Assembly (NCBI RefSeq): GCF_900108915.1
Contig: NZ_FNYH01000015.1
Coordinates: 1 to 49,383, forward strand
Origin: Allopseudospirillum japonicum
GTDB taxonomy: Bacteria; Pseudomonadota; Gammaproteobacteria; Pseudomonadales; Halomonadaceae
Direction: 5' to 3'
DNA: 49,383 bases
The position numbers and the translations under genes were made by a program. Position 1 is the stretch's first letter. Each line of letters starts with the position of its first letter. Under the pieces are notes generated by a model that was not told the origin of the DNA, did no database searches, and saw nothing but the letters and a program-made list of their open reading frames with translations. This document shows, one piece after another, positions 1 through 7,919 of the stretch.

Positions 1-58
1 GGAAAGACTTCCGCTACCTAGACGCACCTAATGGTCTCGTCCTAAGCAGCGGAGGCGA

Positions 59-86
59 ATTATACGCAGATCAAAACAGAATGCAA
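59..86 (-). promoter_or_regulatory. rRNA-operon-type P1 promoter firing left out of the window
   Basis: Read on the minus strand, TTGCAT (81-86) and TATAAT (59-64) are separated by 16 bp. They are followed by a GC-rich TCGCCTCC discriminator, which is the hallmark arrangement of gammaproteobacterial rrn P1 promoters (16-bp spacer, GC-rich discriminator). An A-tract in the 3' end of pssA lies where an UP element would sit. Transcription would run through 1-50 into whatever lies left of the window. An rRNA operon next to ilv/pssA, as I recall for Pseudomonas, would fit, but no rRNA sequence is visible here. Confidence 0.72.
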
Positions 87-91
87 GGGGT

Positions 92-955
92 TTAGGCAGA
101 TTTTTTTTGATGTTGACGCCAGCGCCAAATCAAACGCGCAGGGCCAGATAACGCATAACCAAAAAAGAATAAAAGCAAAACAGTCGCTGGGCTCAAAGAA
201 ACAATCACAAAAGCCAATACAATTGCCAACAACATGACAAAAGGAACACGGCCTTTCAAGTCTAGATCCTTGAAACTGTAATAACGTATACCACTGACCA
301 TCAGCAAACCAGCACCTGCCACAGTAAGCACAGCTAGCATTTTAAAAGCTAACGCATTGAGGTCAAAATCATTGAGGGTCCACACCATACCTGCAATCAA
401 GGCTGCTGCCGCTGGGCTTGGTAGGCCAATAAACCAACGCTTATCTACAGCACCAATTTGCACATTAAAACGTGCTAACCTTAAGGCAGCACCTGCGACA
501 TATACAAATGCGGCAACCCAACCGGTTTTGCCCAGATCACCAAGAATCCAGCTAAACGCTACTAAAGCAGGTGCCACACCAAAAGACACCATATCCGCTA
601 GGCTATCATATTGTTCACCAAAAGCACTTTGCGTATTGGTCAAACGTGCCACACGCCCATCAAGACCATCAAATACCATGGCGACAAAAATGGCTGCAGC
701 TGCATTCGCAAATTCACCATGCATGGCGGCAACAATCGCATAAAATCCAGAAAATAATGCTGAGGTGGTGAGTAGATTTGGGAGCAAATAAATACCACGA
801 CGACGAACCTTACGTCCGCCTTCAAGCGTCTCTTCAATCACATCATCTTCAGCCAGTAAGGAAGTATCCGTAGATTTTTCCTGCTCATCTTGTGCACATG
901 CTGTAGACGAAGCTGTTTTAGATGAAGATGTTGGCTCTGGTGTCGATGCTTGCAT
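92..955 (-). CDS. pssA: CDP-diacylglycerol--serine O-phosphatidyltransferase
   Basis: Makes phosphatidylserine from CDP-diacylglycerol and serine in the inner membrane, the committed step to phosphatidylethanolamine. The CDP-alcohol phosphotransferase signature is intact at residues 96-121, running from DGLDGRVAR to the GEQYDSLAD block with all the acidic metal-binding residues. Several hydrophobic segments follow, as in the Bacillus/Pseudomonas-type PssA (not the E. coli PLD-type enzyme). The first 45 or so residues are a Ser/Thr/Glu-rich disordered extension. The gene follows ilvC on the same strand, but the ilvC terminator lies between them. A TACAAT hexamer (minus strand, 1011-1016) could be the -10 of its own promoter, though I see no good -35. 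A GAGGTAAGGT ribosome-binding sequence precedes the ATG. Confidence 0.93.
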   Translation of the reverse strand: MQASTPEPTSSSKTASSTACAQDEQEKSTDTSLLAEDDVIEETLEGGRKVRRRGIYLLPNLLTTSALFSGFYAIVAAMHGEFANAAAAIFVAMVFDGLDGRVARLTNTQSAFGEQYDSLADMVSFGVAPALVAFSWILGDLGKTGWVAAFVYVAGAALRLARFNVQIGAVDKRWFIGLPSPAAAALIAGMVWTLNDFDLNALAFKMLAVLTVAGAGLLMVSGIRYYSFKDLDLKGRVPFVMLLAIVLAFVIVSLSPATVLLLFFFGYALSGPARLIWRWRQHQKKSA

Positions 956-1056
956 ACCTTACCTCAGAAAATAGCAACTCAAAAAAATTAATCTTTTCTC
1001 TTCCTTAACTATTGTACACCGCTTATGGATGGCTTCACCCGCTGATTTACGTGCAT

Positions 1057-1090
1057 AAAAAAAGCGTACCTTGAACTCAGGCACGCTTTT
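1057..1090 (-). terminator. intrinsic terminator after ilvC
   Basis: AAAAGCGT (1060-1067) pairs with ACGCTTTT (1083-1090), extended inward by CCT/AGG past one mismatch. On the minus strand the stem is followed by seven Ts (1057-1063 as A on plus). It separates the ilv operon from pssA. Confidence 0.8.
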
Positions 1091-1114
1091 ATAAAATTCA
1101 AAAACAAGTAACGC

Positions 1115-2194
<1,080 letters not shown>

Positions 2195-2234
2195 CTAGTC
2201 AAACCAGGTGCGCTCATCTAAGCCTGCCGACGCC

Positions 2235-2726
2235 TTAAAGGCTGAGGACTTTTTCACCACGCGCAATACCTGAAACACCCGTACGCACGACTTCCAAAAT
2301 CGTATTATTACCCAAAGCCTGGATAAAGCCGTTGAGCTTATCACTAGAGCCGGTCAACTGTACTGTAAAGACGCTTGGGGTTACATCAACGATTTGGCCA
2401 CGGAAAATATCTGTGGTGCGTTTAATTTCAGCACGTTGTGCGCCTACCGCTTTGACCTTAATCATCATCAGCTCACGCTCGATGTGCTGACCTTCTGTCA
2501 AATCGACCAGCTTAACAACGTCAATCAACTTATTGAGCTGCTTCGTAATTTGTTCAATCACACGATCATCACCTATCGTCGTCACTGTTAAGCGCGACAA
2601 GGTCGGATCTTCTGTTGGAGCAACATTTAAAGTCTCAATATTAAAGTTACGCTGGGAAAATAAACCAACCACCCGTGACAAAGCACCCGGTTCATTCTCC
2701 ATCAGGATAGAAATGATGTGTCGCAT
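2235..2726 (-). CDS. ilvN: acetolactate synthase small (regulatory) subunit
   Basis: Regulatory partner of the large subunit. It carries valine feedback inhibition and stimulates catalysis. At 163 aa it has an N-terminal ACT domain opening with HIISILMENEPGALSRV (residues 3-19) and the C-terminal AHAS small-subunit domain, matching the IlvH/IlvN family in length. It starts 2 nt after the stop of the large subunit, so the two are almost certainly translationally coupled. The symbol could equally be ilvH. Confidence 0.95.
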   Translation of the reverse strand: MRHIISILMENEPGALSRVVGLFSQRNFNIETLNVAPTEDPTLSRLTVTTIGDDRVIEQITKQLNKLIDVVKLVDLTEGQHIERELMMIKVKAVGAQRAEIKRTTDIFRGQIVDVTPSVFTVQLTGSSDKLNGFIQALGNNTILEVVRTGVSGIARGEKVLSL

Positions 2727-2728
2727 GA

Positions 2729-4456
2729 TTAGGTCCGCTCCGTTTTGCTCAACAACATATCACGCATGGATCCTTGTGGGATCTGCATTGGATAGACGTG
2801 CTCGAACGGATCTACATACACATCCAAGAACACCAATTTATCCTTCATCGCAAAGGCTTTCTCTAAGGCAGGTTTAAGCTCATCTAAACGATCAACACGC
2901 ATTGCTTCGTGTCCGTAAGCTTCCACCAACTTTTGGAAATCTGGCAAAGATTCCATGTAAGATTGCGCATGACGCGATTTATAATTCAAGTCCTGCCATT
3001 GGCGTACCATCCCCAAAGATTGGTTATTGAGGTTGATGATTTTCACCGGAATATCGTATTGCTTACAGGTAGAAAGCTCCTGTAGCAACATCTGGAAACT
3101 ACCTTCTCCAGTAATCAGGACGACTTCATCTTCTGGATAATTGAGCTTAATCCCCATCGCAGCAGGAAAACCAAAGCCCATAGTGCCTAAACCACCTGAG
3201 GTGATCCAGCGATTTGGCTTGTCAAACTTATAGTACTGTGCAGCAAACATCTGGTGTTGCCCTACATCCGTGACGACATAAGCTTCACCGGAAGTAGCTT
3301 CCCACACAGCTTCCACCACTTGCTGAGGTTTTAAGGCTTGCTCACCTTGGGCCGCTTCGTACAAACGTCCTTGGCGTGAGGCTTTCCAATCATTAATTTG
3401 CTTCCACCAAACGGCTAAAGCTTCTGTATCTGGACGCTGCTTACTCTGCGCGACTAATTCATTCATCTCGCGCAACACACTGTCTGCTGGCCCAACAATC
3501 GGTACATCCACGCGGATGGTTTTACCTATCGTGGAAGGATCCACATCAACATGAACAATTTTGGCCGTTGGACAGAATTTTGCTGTGTTATTGGTGGCAC
3601 GATCATCAAAACGCGCCCCCACACAAACGACTAAATCGCTGTGGTGCATCGCTTGGTTGGCTTCAAAACTACCATGCATGCCCAACCAGCCTAGGGACTG
3701 TTCATCTGTTTGCGGGAAAGCACCGATTCCCATTAAGGAGGTGGTTACCGGAATATTTAAGGTTTTGGCCAGTTGCGTAAATTCAGCACTTGCACCACCG
3801 AGGATTAAGCCACCACCACCAAATAAAATGGGGCGTTTGGCCTTCATCAGCATATCAACGGCTTTTTTGATTTGTCCTGAGTGCCCACGGGTAACAGGAT
3901 TGTAAGAACGCAACTTCACTTTTTTAGGATAGAGATATTCATAACGCTCTGTTGGCGCTGTCATATCCTTAGGAATATCGACAACAACAGGGCCAGGACG
4001 CCCAGTAGTGGCAATATAAAAAGCTTTTTTGAGTACTTCAGGAATTTCGCTTGGGTGCTTGATGCTGAAACTGTGTTTTACAATCGGGCGAGAAACGCCA
4101 ATCATATCGGTTTCCTGGAAAGCATCTTCACCGATAAGGTGACTCATCACCTGACCACACAAGACCACCATAGGGATGGAATCCATATAGGCGGTGGCAA
4201 TCCCTGTAATGGTATTGGTCGCACCTGGGCCTGAAGTCACTAAGACAACGCCCGGTTTTCCTGAAGCGCGCGCATAACCGTCTGCCATGTGAGCAGCGGC
4301 CTGTTCGTGGCGCACTAGGATATGTTTGACTTTATCTTGGCGAAATAAGGCATCATAAATATGTAATGCCGAACCACCGGGATAACCATAAATGTATTCA
4401 ACGCCCTCATCTTGCAAAAATCGGGCTATCATATCGGCGCCGGAAAGTAATTCCAC
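2729..4456 (-). CDS. ilvB: acetolactate synthase large (catalytic) subunit
   Basis: Thiamine-diphosphate enzyme making acetolactate or acetohydroxybutyrate, the first common step of branched-chain amino acid synthesis. I place the start at the GTG at 4456 (VELLSGADMIARF), giving 575 aa. It lies 9 nt after a strong AGGGGG sequence, and the product aligns with the usual IlvI/IlvB start. The frame is open to 4606, but that extension is leader sequence. Visible family features are the YGYPGGSALHIYDA region with the catalytic Glu nearby (RHEQAAAHMADGYAR), the FAD-domain segments, and the C-terminal ThDP/Mg motif with GEGSFQM and NNQSLGMVRQW. Expression is probably controlled by the structured leader upstream. 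ilvI is an equally valid symbol. Confidence 0.95.
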   Translation of the reverse strand: MELLSGADMIARFLQDEGVEYIYGYPGGSALHIYDALFRQDKVKHILVRHEQAAAHMADGYARASGKPGVVLVTSGPGATNTITGIATAYMDSIPMVVLCGQVMSHLIGEDAFQETDMIGVSRPIVKHSFSIKHPSEIPEVLKKAFYIATTGRPGPVVVDIPKDMTAPTERYEYLYPKKVKLRSYNPVTRGHSGQIKKAVDMLMKAKRPILFGGGGLILGGASAEFTQLAKTLNIPVTTSLMGIGAFPQTDEQSLGWLGMHGSFEANQAMHHSDLVVCVGARFDDRATNNTAKFCPTAKIVHVDVDPSTIGKTIRVDVPIVGPADSVLREMNELVAQSKQRPDTEALAVWWKQINDWKASRQGRLYEAAQGEQALKPQQVVEAVWEATSGEAYVVTDVGQHQMFAAQYYKFDKPNRWITSGGLGTMGFGFPAAMGIKLNYPEDEVVLITGEGSFQMLLQELSTCKQYDIPVKIINLNNQSLGMVRQWQDLNYKSRHAQSYMESLPDFQKLVEAYGHEAMRVDRLDELKPALEKAFAMKDKLVFLDVYVDPFEHVYPMQIPQGSMRDMLLSKTERT

Positions 4457-4489
4457 TTTCGTGAACCCCCTAAAACGATTCGAGTGCAA

Positions 4490-4586
4490 AAGATGCCTGT
4501 TAACAATTAGCATCTTCATTTTCCAATAATGTGGTCTTTGTGCAACCCCAGTGAGATCTGCGAGCAGCCATTTGCATTCCAGATCT
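4490..4586 (-). promoter_or_regulatory. distal ilvB leader hairpins close to the start codon
   Basis: Two perfect 7-bp inverted repeats lie between the leader terminator and ilvB. AGATCTG (4554-4560) pairs with CAGATCT (4580-4586). AAGATGC (4490-4496) pairs with GCATCTT (4510-4516). On the minus strand the second is followed by TTGCAC, so it is only weakly terminator-like. They could extend the attenuation mechanism or shape the ribosome-binding region. Confidence 0.4.
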
Positions 4587-4617
4587 GCAGAGTTACACCT
4601 CACCACAGACTCACTAA

Positions 4618-4653
4618 CAGAAAATAACCCAATTAGGTAAGTTCCTAATCAGG
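4618..4653 (-). terminator. intrinsic terminator (attenuator) in the ilvB leader
   Basis: CCTGATTAGG (minus strand, 4644-4653) pairs over 10 bp with CCTAATTGGG (4628-4637), including two G-U pairs, across a 6-nt loop. It is followed on the minus strand by TTATTTT. It lies about 170 nt before the ilvB start and directly after the closing stem of the upstream RNA element, with which it shares position 4653. This suits regulated termination better than simple termination. Confidence 0.6.
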
Positions 4654-4995
4654 CTGATGTTCATAACACGCCTGCCTTGGCAGCTGATAGAACCTGTTGG
4701 GTTCTGCACTCTTGCGCACACGGGGTCGTGCGTAATGGGGCGTGAGCCAGATGGGGCGGATAGCCCGAAGTCTGGAAGGTCCTTGACTGGCGAGTTAAGC
4801 GATAATCACAAGGCGAATGAGCTAACCTCAGCACTTTTGGTCCTTGGGTATTCCACTTTTCAGGGGAGCACACTCACTTCGACCGCGTTTACCTTATCAA
4901 CTTTCCTCATCGCATAGTCTATTAGGGATCACCCAAAATACTATGCCCGTTCGATACCTAGTTTTACTCAGTCTTGCGCTAACAAAACAGCAAGA
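4653..4995 (-). ncRNA. structured ilvB leader RNA, candidate riboswitch or attenuator
   Basis: On the minus-strand transcript, GUUGAU (4896-4901) pairs with AUCAGC (4653-4658), and AACGCG (4884-4889) pairs with CGUGUU (4665-4670). The two 6-bp helices flank a symmetric 6/6 internal loop and close a domain of about 210 nt. Inside are hairpins at 4747-4775 (CCAGA/UCUGG plus GGGC/GCCC), 4689-4705 (AGAACC/GGUUCU), 4672-4683 (CUGC/GCAG) and 4818-4830 (UGAG/CUCA). Upstream are hairpins at 4912-4946 (GCAUAGU/ACUAUGC) and 4972-4995 (UCUUGC/GCAAGA). I do not recognise 6S, RNase P, tmRNA or T-box signatures. A named ilvB leader motif class (ilvB-OMG) exists in the literature, but I cannot tell from sequence alone whether this belongs to it. 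Confidence 0.55.
4860..4910 (-). other. possible valine-rich leader peptide ORF
   Basis: A 16-codon ORF (MRKVDKVNAVEVSVLP) with five valine codons and one leucine runs through the 5' strand of the long-range stem. A valine-sensing leader peptide would suit an ilv operon. Against it, there is no clear ribosome-binding site, and the valines are scattered rather than clustered as in E. coli IvbL. Confidence 0.25.
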
Positions 4996-5002
4996 TATCT
5001 AT

Positions 5003-5086
5003 CACACCTAGACGATGCGGCCATTATTCTATACACATTAACTAGGGTATTCAACGTATAGCAAAAGCCGCAGGCATCTAGGTGTG
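5003..5086. repeat. inverted repeat flanking the ilv promoter
   Basis: CACACCTAGA (5003-5012) and TCTAGGTGTG (5077-5086) are perfect inverted copies. GCGGC (5017-5021)/GCCGC (5067-5071) and CTATAC (5029-5034)/GTATAG (5056-5061) continue the symmetry inward. The ilv promoter sits inside the repeat. It could be a pair of operator half-sites, or a hairpin that ends clpB transcripts. Confidence 0.5.
5026..5054 (-). promoter_or_regulatory. promoter of the ilvBNC operon
   Basis: TTGAAT (5049-5054) and TAGAAT (5026-5031) on the minus strand have an optimal 17-bp spacer. Transcription would begin near 5019, giving a leader of about 560 nt before the ilvB GTG. It lies between the clpB stop and the structured leader, so the operon can be expressed independently of clpB. 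Confidence 0.6.
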
Positions 5087-5091
5087 TTGGT

Positions 5092-7590
5092 TTACCTAGG
5101 ATTAGGTACGTTTGCGAAACTGAATCTCTTCACCTTGAATAAAGGACGTGCACCATACACAGGATCAAAACCCTGCTCCGCCAGCAGGTGCAAACAAGCA
5201 GGTGTCAGCTCCAGTTGCATCTCCTGCTCTTGCAAGCGTGCTTGCAGACCTTGTAATTGAATCTGGGCAATGCGATCTAGATGCAAACGTTTGAGCGCAT
5301 GAAACACCACCACTTCATCAATTCGGTTAAGCAGTTCAGGACGAAAATGCTGTGCAACCACTTCCATCACGGCTGTTTTCATCTGCGCATATTCCGTATC
5401 CTGATTGAAATTTTGAATCAACTCAGACCCCAGATTCGATGTCATCACAATCACAGTATTGCGGAAATCGACCGTTCGCCCTTGCCCATCGGTTAAACGC
5501 CCATCTTCCAAGACTTGCAACAAAATATTGAATACATCAGGATGTGCTTTTTCAATCTCATCTAGCAAGACGACAGAATAGGGTTTGCGGCGCACCAACT
5601 CAGTTAAATAGCCCCCTTCTTCATAACCCACATAGCCAGGAGGCGCACCAATCAAACGGGCCACCGAGTGTTTCTCCATAAACTCGGACATATCCACCCG
5701 CACCATAGCGTCTTCAGTATCAAATAAAAACTTAGCTAAGGCTTTGCATAACTCTGTTTTACCGACCCCAGTGGGTCCTAAAAACAAGAAGGAACCATTA
5801 GGGCGCTGCGGATCAGACAACCCTGCACGTGCACGCCGCACAGCATGAGCAACAGCAATCACGGCTTCATCTTGACCCACAACCCGCTCATGCAAAGCAT
5901 CTTCCATACGCAATAGTTTGCCACGTTCGGATTCCAGCATGCGACTGACTGGAATACCCGTCCAGTGAGACACGACCTCAGCAATTTCTTCTTCAGTGAC
6001 TCGATTACGCAGTAATTTATGTTCGCTTTTTTCGAGTTGATCGGCCATTTGCAAACTGCGTTCTAGATCAGGAATAATGCCATATTGAATTTCTGACATT
6101 TTTGCTAAATCGCCGCGCCTGCGTGCCGCTTCTAGATCAATCCGTGCTTGCTCTAGCTGTTGTTTAATTTGCTGCGAGCCTTGTACACTGGCTTTTTCAC
6201 TGCGCCATACTTCATCTAAATCGGCTAGTTCTTTTTCTAATTCATTAATCTGGGTTTTCAAAATCTGTAAACGTTTTTTTGCATTAGCATCCTGCTCTTT
6301 TTTCATCGCCTCGGCTTCAATTTTGAGCTGAATTAAACGCCGCTCTAATTTATCCATACTTTCTGGTTTGGAATCCATTTCCATACGGATACGAGAAGCT
6401 GCCTCATCCACCAAATCAATCGCTTTATCCGGTAGTTGACGATCACTAATATAACGTTGCGATAACTTAGCAGCTGCAATCAAAGCACTATCGGTAATCT
6501 CAACACCGTGGTGAACTTCGTAACGTTCTTTTAAGCCACGCAAAATCGCAATCGCATCTTCTTCATTGGGTTCTTCTACAAGCACTTTCTGGAAACGACG
6601 TTCTAAAGCAGCATCTTTTTCAATATATTGGCGATACTCATCCAAAGTGGTTGCGCCCACACAGTGTAGCTCCCCACGCGCAAGTGCAGGCTTGAGCATA
6701 TTCCCTGCATCCATAGCACCATCACTTTTTCCAGCCCCCACCATGGTATGCATTTCATCAATAAATAAAATGATACGCCCTTCTTGCTTACCTAACTCAT
6801 TGAGTACAGATTTCAGGCGTTCTTCAAATTCACCACGGTATTTAGCCCCCGCAATTAAAGCCCCCATATCTAAGGCTAACACTTGTTTGTCTTTCAAGCC
6901 TTCGGGCACTTCACCATTGACAATGCGTTGTGCTAAACCTTCCACAATCGCAGTTTTACCCACCCCTGGTTCCCCAATTAATACAGGGTTGTTTTTTGTG
7001 CGTCTTTGTAGCACTTGGATAGTCCGACGAATTTCATCATCACGACCAATCACAGGATCTAATTTGCCTTCTGCAGCTCTTAGAGTTAAATCTATGGTAA
7101 AACGGTTTAAAGCTTGGCGATGTTCTTCTGCATTGGCATCTTGTACTGAGTTACCGGCACGTAGCTGTGTAATGGCTTGCTGCAAAGCAAGCTGATCCAC
7201 ATGCGCTCCTTGCAAGATTTTGCCGATATCGCCTTGCAGACTACAGGCAGCCAGCAAGACTAACTCACTGGAAATATACTGATCACCTCTTTGCTGTGCT
7301 TCACGGTCAGCAAGATTCAATAAACGTGCTAACTCAGGTGACATTTGCACATTGCCATCATGGCGTTGTAACTTGGGCAAAGATTGCAAGTGCTCATCTA
7401 GCGCGGACCGCAGGCGTCTTAAATCACCACCGGTTTGTGCCACTAAAGGCCCCAAGCTGCTGCCTTCTTGGTCTAACAAGGCTAACAAGAGGTGAGTTGG
7501 TTCTAATCGGTTGTGATCATGTCCTACGGCCAGTGATTGCGCATCGGCTAAGGCGGCTTGCAATTTACTGGTTAAACGATCGATACGCAT
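5092..7590 (-). CDS. clpB: ATP-dependent disaggregase ClpB with an out-of-frame C-terminus
   Basis: Hsp100 chaperone that threads aggregated protein together with DnaK. The start at MRIDRLTSK matches the family; the frame continues upstream to 7686 without similarity. The N domain, two AAA+ modules ([18 protein letters not shown]) and the coiled-coil M domain are intact up to DPVYGARPL. The remaining 15 residues ([15 protein letters not shown]) are not ClpB-like. The product is 832 aa against about 857 for E. coli. In the next frame, the same DNA encodes [13 protein letters not shown] followed by TAA, which resembles the normal ClpB end (E. coli LVPGKVIRLEV region). About 20 codons that should lie between are missing, so a small out-of-frame deletion is the simplest explanation. 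The lost segment belongs to the D2 small domain, which packs in the hexamer. Confidence 0.9.
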   Translation of the reverse strand: MRIDRLTSKLQAALADAQSLAVGHDHNRLEPTHLLLALLDQEGSSLGPLVAQTGGDLRRLRSALDEHLQSLPKLQRHDGNVQMSPELARLLNLADREAQQRGDQYISSELVLLAACSLQGDIGKILQGAHVDQLALQQAITQLRAGNSVQDANAEEHRQALNRFTIDLTLRAAEGKLDPVIGRDDEIRRTIQVLQRRTKNNPVLIGEPGVGKTAIVEGLAQRIVNGEVPEGLKDKQVLALDMGALIAGAKYRGEFEERLKSVLNELGKQEGRIILFIDEMHTMVGAGKSDGAMDAGNMLKPALARGELHCVGATTLDEYRQYIEKDAALERRFQKVLVEEPNEEDAIAILRGLKERYEVHHGVEITDSALIAAAKLSQRYISDRQLPDKAIDLVDEAASRIRMEMDSKPESMDKLERRLIQLKIEAEAMKKEQDANAKKRLQILKTQINELEKELADLDEVWRSEKASVQGSQQIKQQLEQARIDLEAARRRGDLAKMSEIQYGIIPDLERSLQMADQLEKSEHKLLRNRVTEEEIAEVVSHWTGIPVSRMLESERGKLLRMEDALHERVVGQDEAVIAVAHAVRRARAGLSDPQRPNGSFLFLGPTGVGKTELCKALAKFLFDTEDAMVRVDMSEFMEKHSVARLIGAPPGYVGYEEGGYLTELVRRKPYSVVLLDEIEKAHPDVFNILLQVLEDGRLTDGQGRTVDFRNTVIVMTSNLGSELIQNFNQDTEYAQMKTAVMEVVAQHFRPELLNRIDEVVVFHALKRLHLDRIAQIQLQGLQARLQEQEMQLELTPACLHLLAEQGFDPVYGARPLFKVKRFSFANVPNPR

Positions 7591-7753
7591 AAAGCCCCCA
7601 AAAAACAGGAAATAAGATACAAAGTATGCAAAAGTAAAGGCTCGCAGAGTCTTTTCAGTATCGATACGCTTGGGCGCCTGACTCAAAAAGCCTTCATTAA
7701 TAGAGGGTGTTAATAGGGTGCATGCTTACCTACCAACAAGCTTGTCAACCTTA

Positions 7754-7779
7754 ATAAGGGCAAGATATAAAACTTCAAG
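7754..7779 (-). promoter_or_regulatory. sigma-32-like heat-shock promoter of clpB
   Basis: On the minus strand CTTGAA (7774-7779), a 14-bp spacer and CCTTAT (7754-7759) resemble the sigma-32 consensus CTTGAA-N13/14-CCCCAT. Position and target gene fit. The rest of the 329-nt gap 7591-7919 holds two short palindromes (7736-7745 and 7749-7759) and an AT-rich tract before the phaC-like gene. Confidence 0.6.
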
Positions 7780-7830
7780 CAAGAGACAAAAGATCCACAT
7801 AAACAGATTTTCAGCAAATTTATAGATAAA

Positions 7831-7836
7831 TATAAT
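7831..7836 (+). promoter_or_regulatory. possible -10 element of the phaC-like gene
   Basis: A perfect TATAAT lies in an AT-rich tract 84 nt before the ATG. The only candidate -35 about 16-17 bp upstream is TTTCAG, which is weak. Confidence 0.3.
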
Positions 7837-7919
7837 TTTTCAATAAGTTAAGTTTGCTATCCTTGTCAGCAGTCGATTTCTTTTTCTGATCCATTTTTGC
7901 GCAACGCACGAGGCATTCT

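Noticed and set aside
4657-4917. Plus-strand 86-codon open frame inside the ilv leader
   Set aside because: No ribosome-binding site, no recognisable family, Ser/Thr/Leu-rich composition by chance, and it lies opposite a region that folds well as RNA.
4628-4930. 6S RNA, RNase P RNA or tmRNA in the ilv leader
   Set aside because: A CCCCTGA stretch and a GAGGAAAGT stretch recall 6S and RNase P, but the remaining conserved blocks and the tmRNA tRNA-like end are absent.
6566-7195. Plus-strand 209-codon open frame opposite clpB
   Set aside because: Antisense shadow of a strongly conserved ClpB segment, with no ribosome site.
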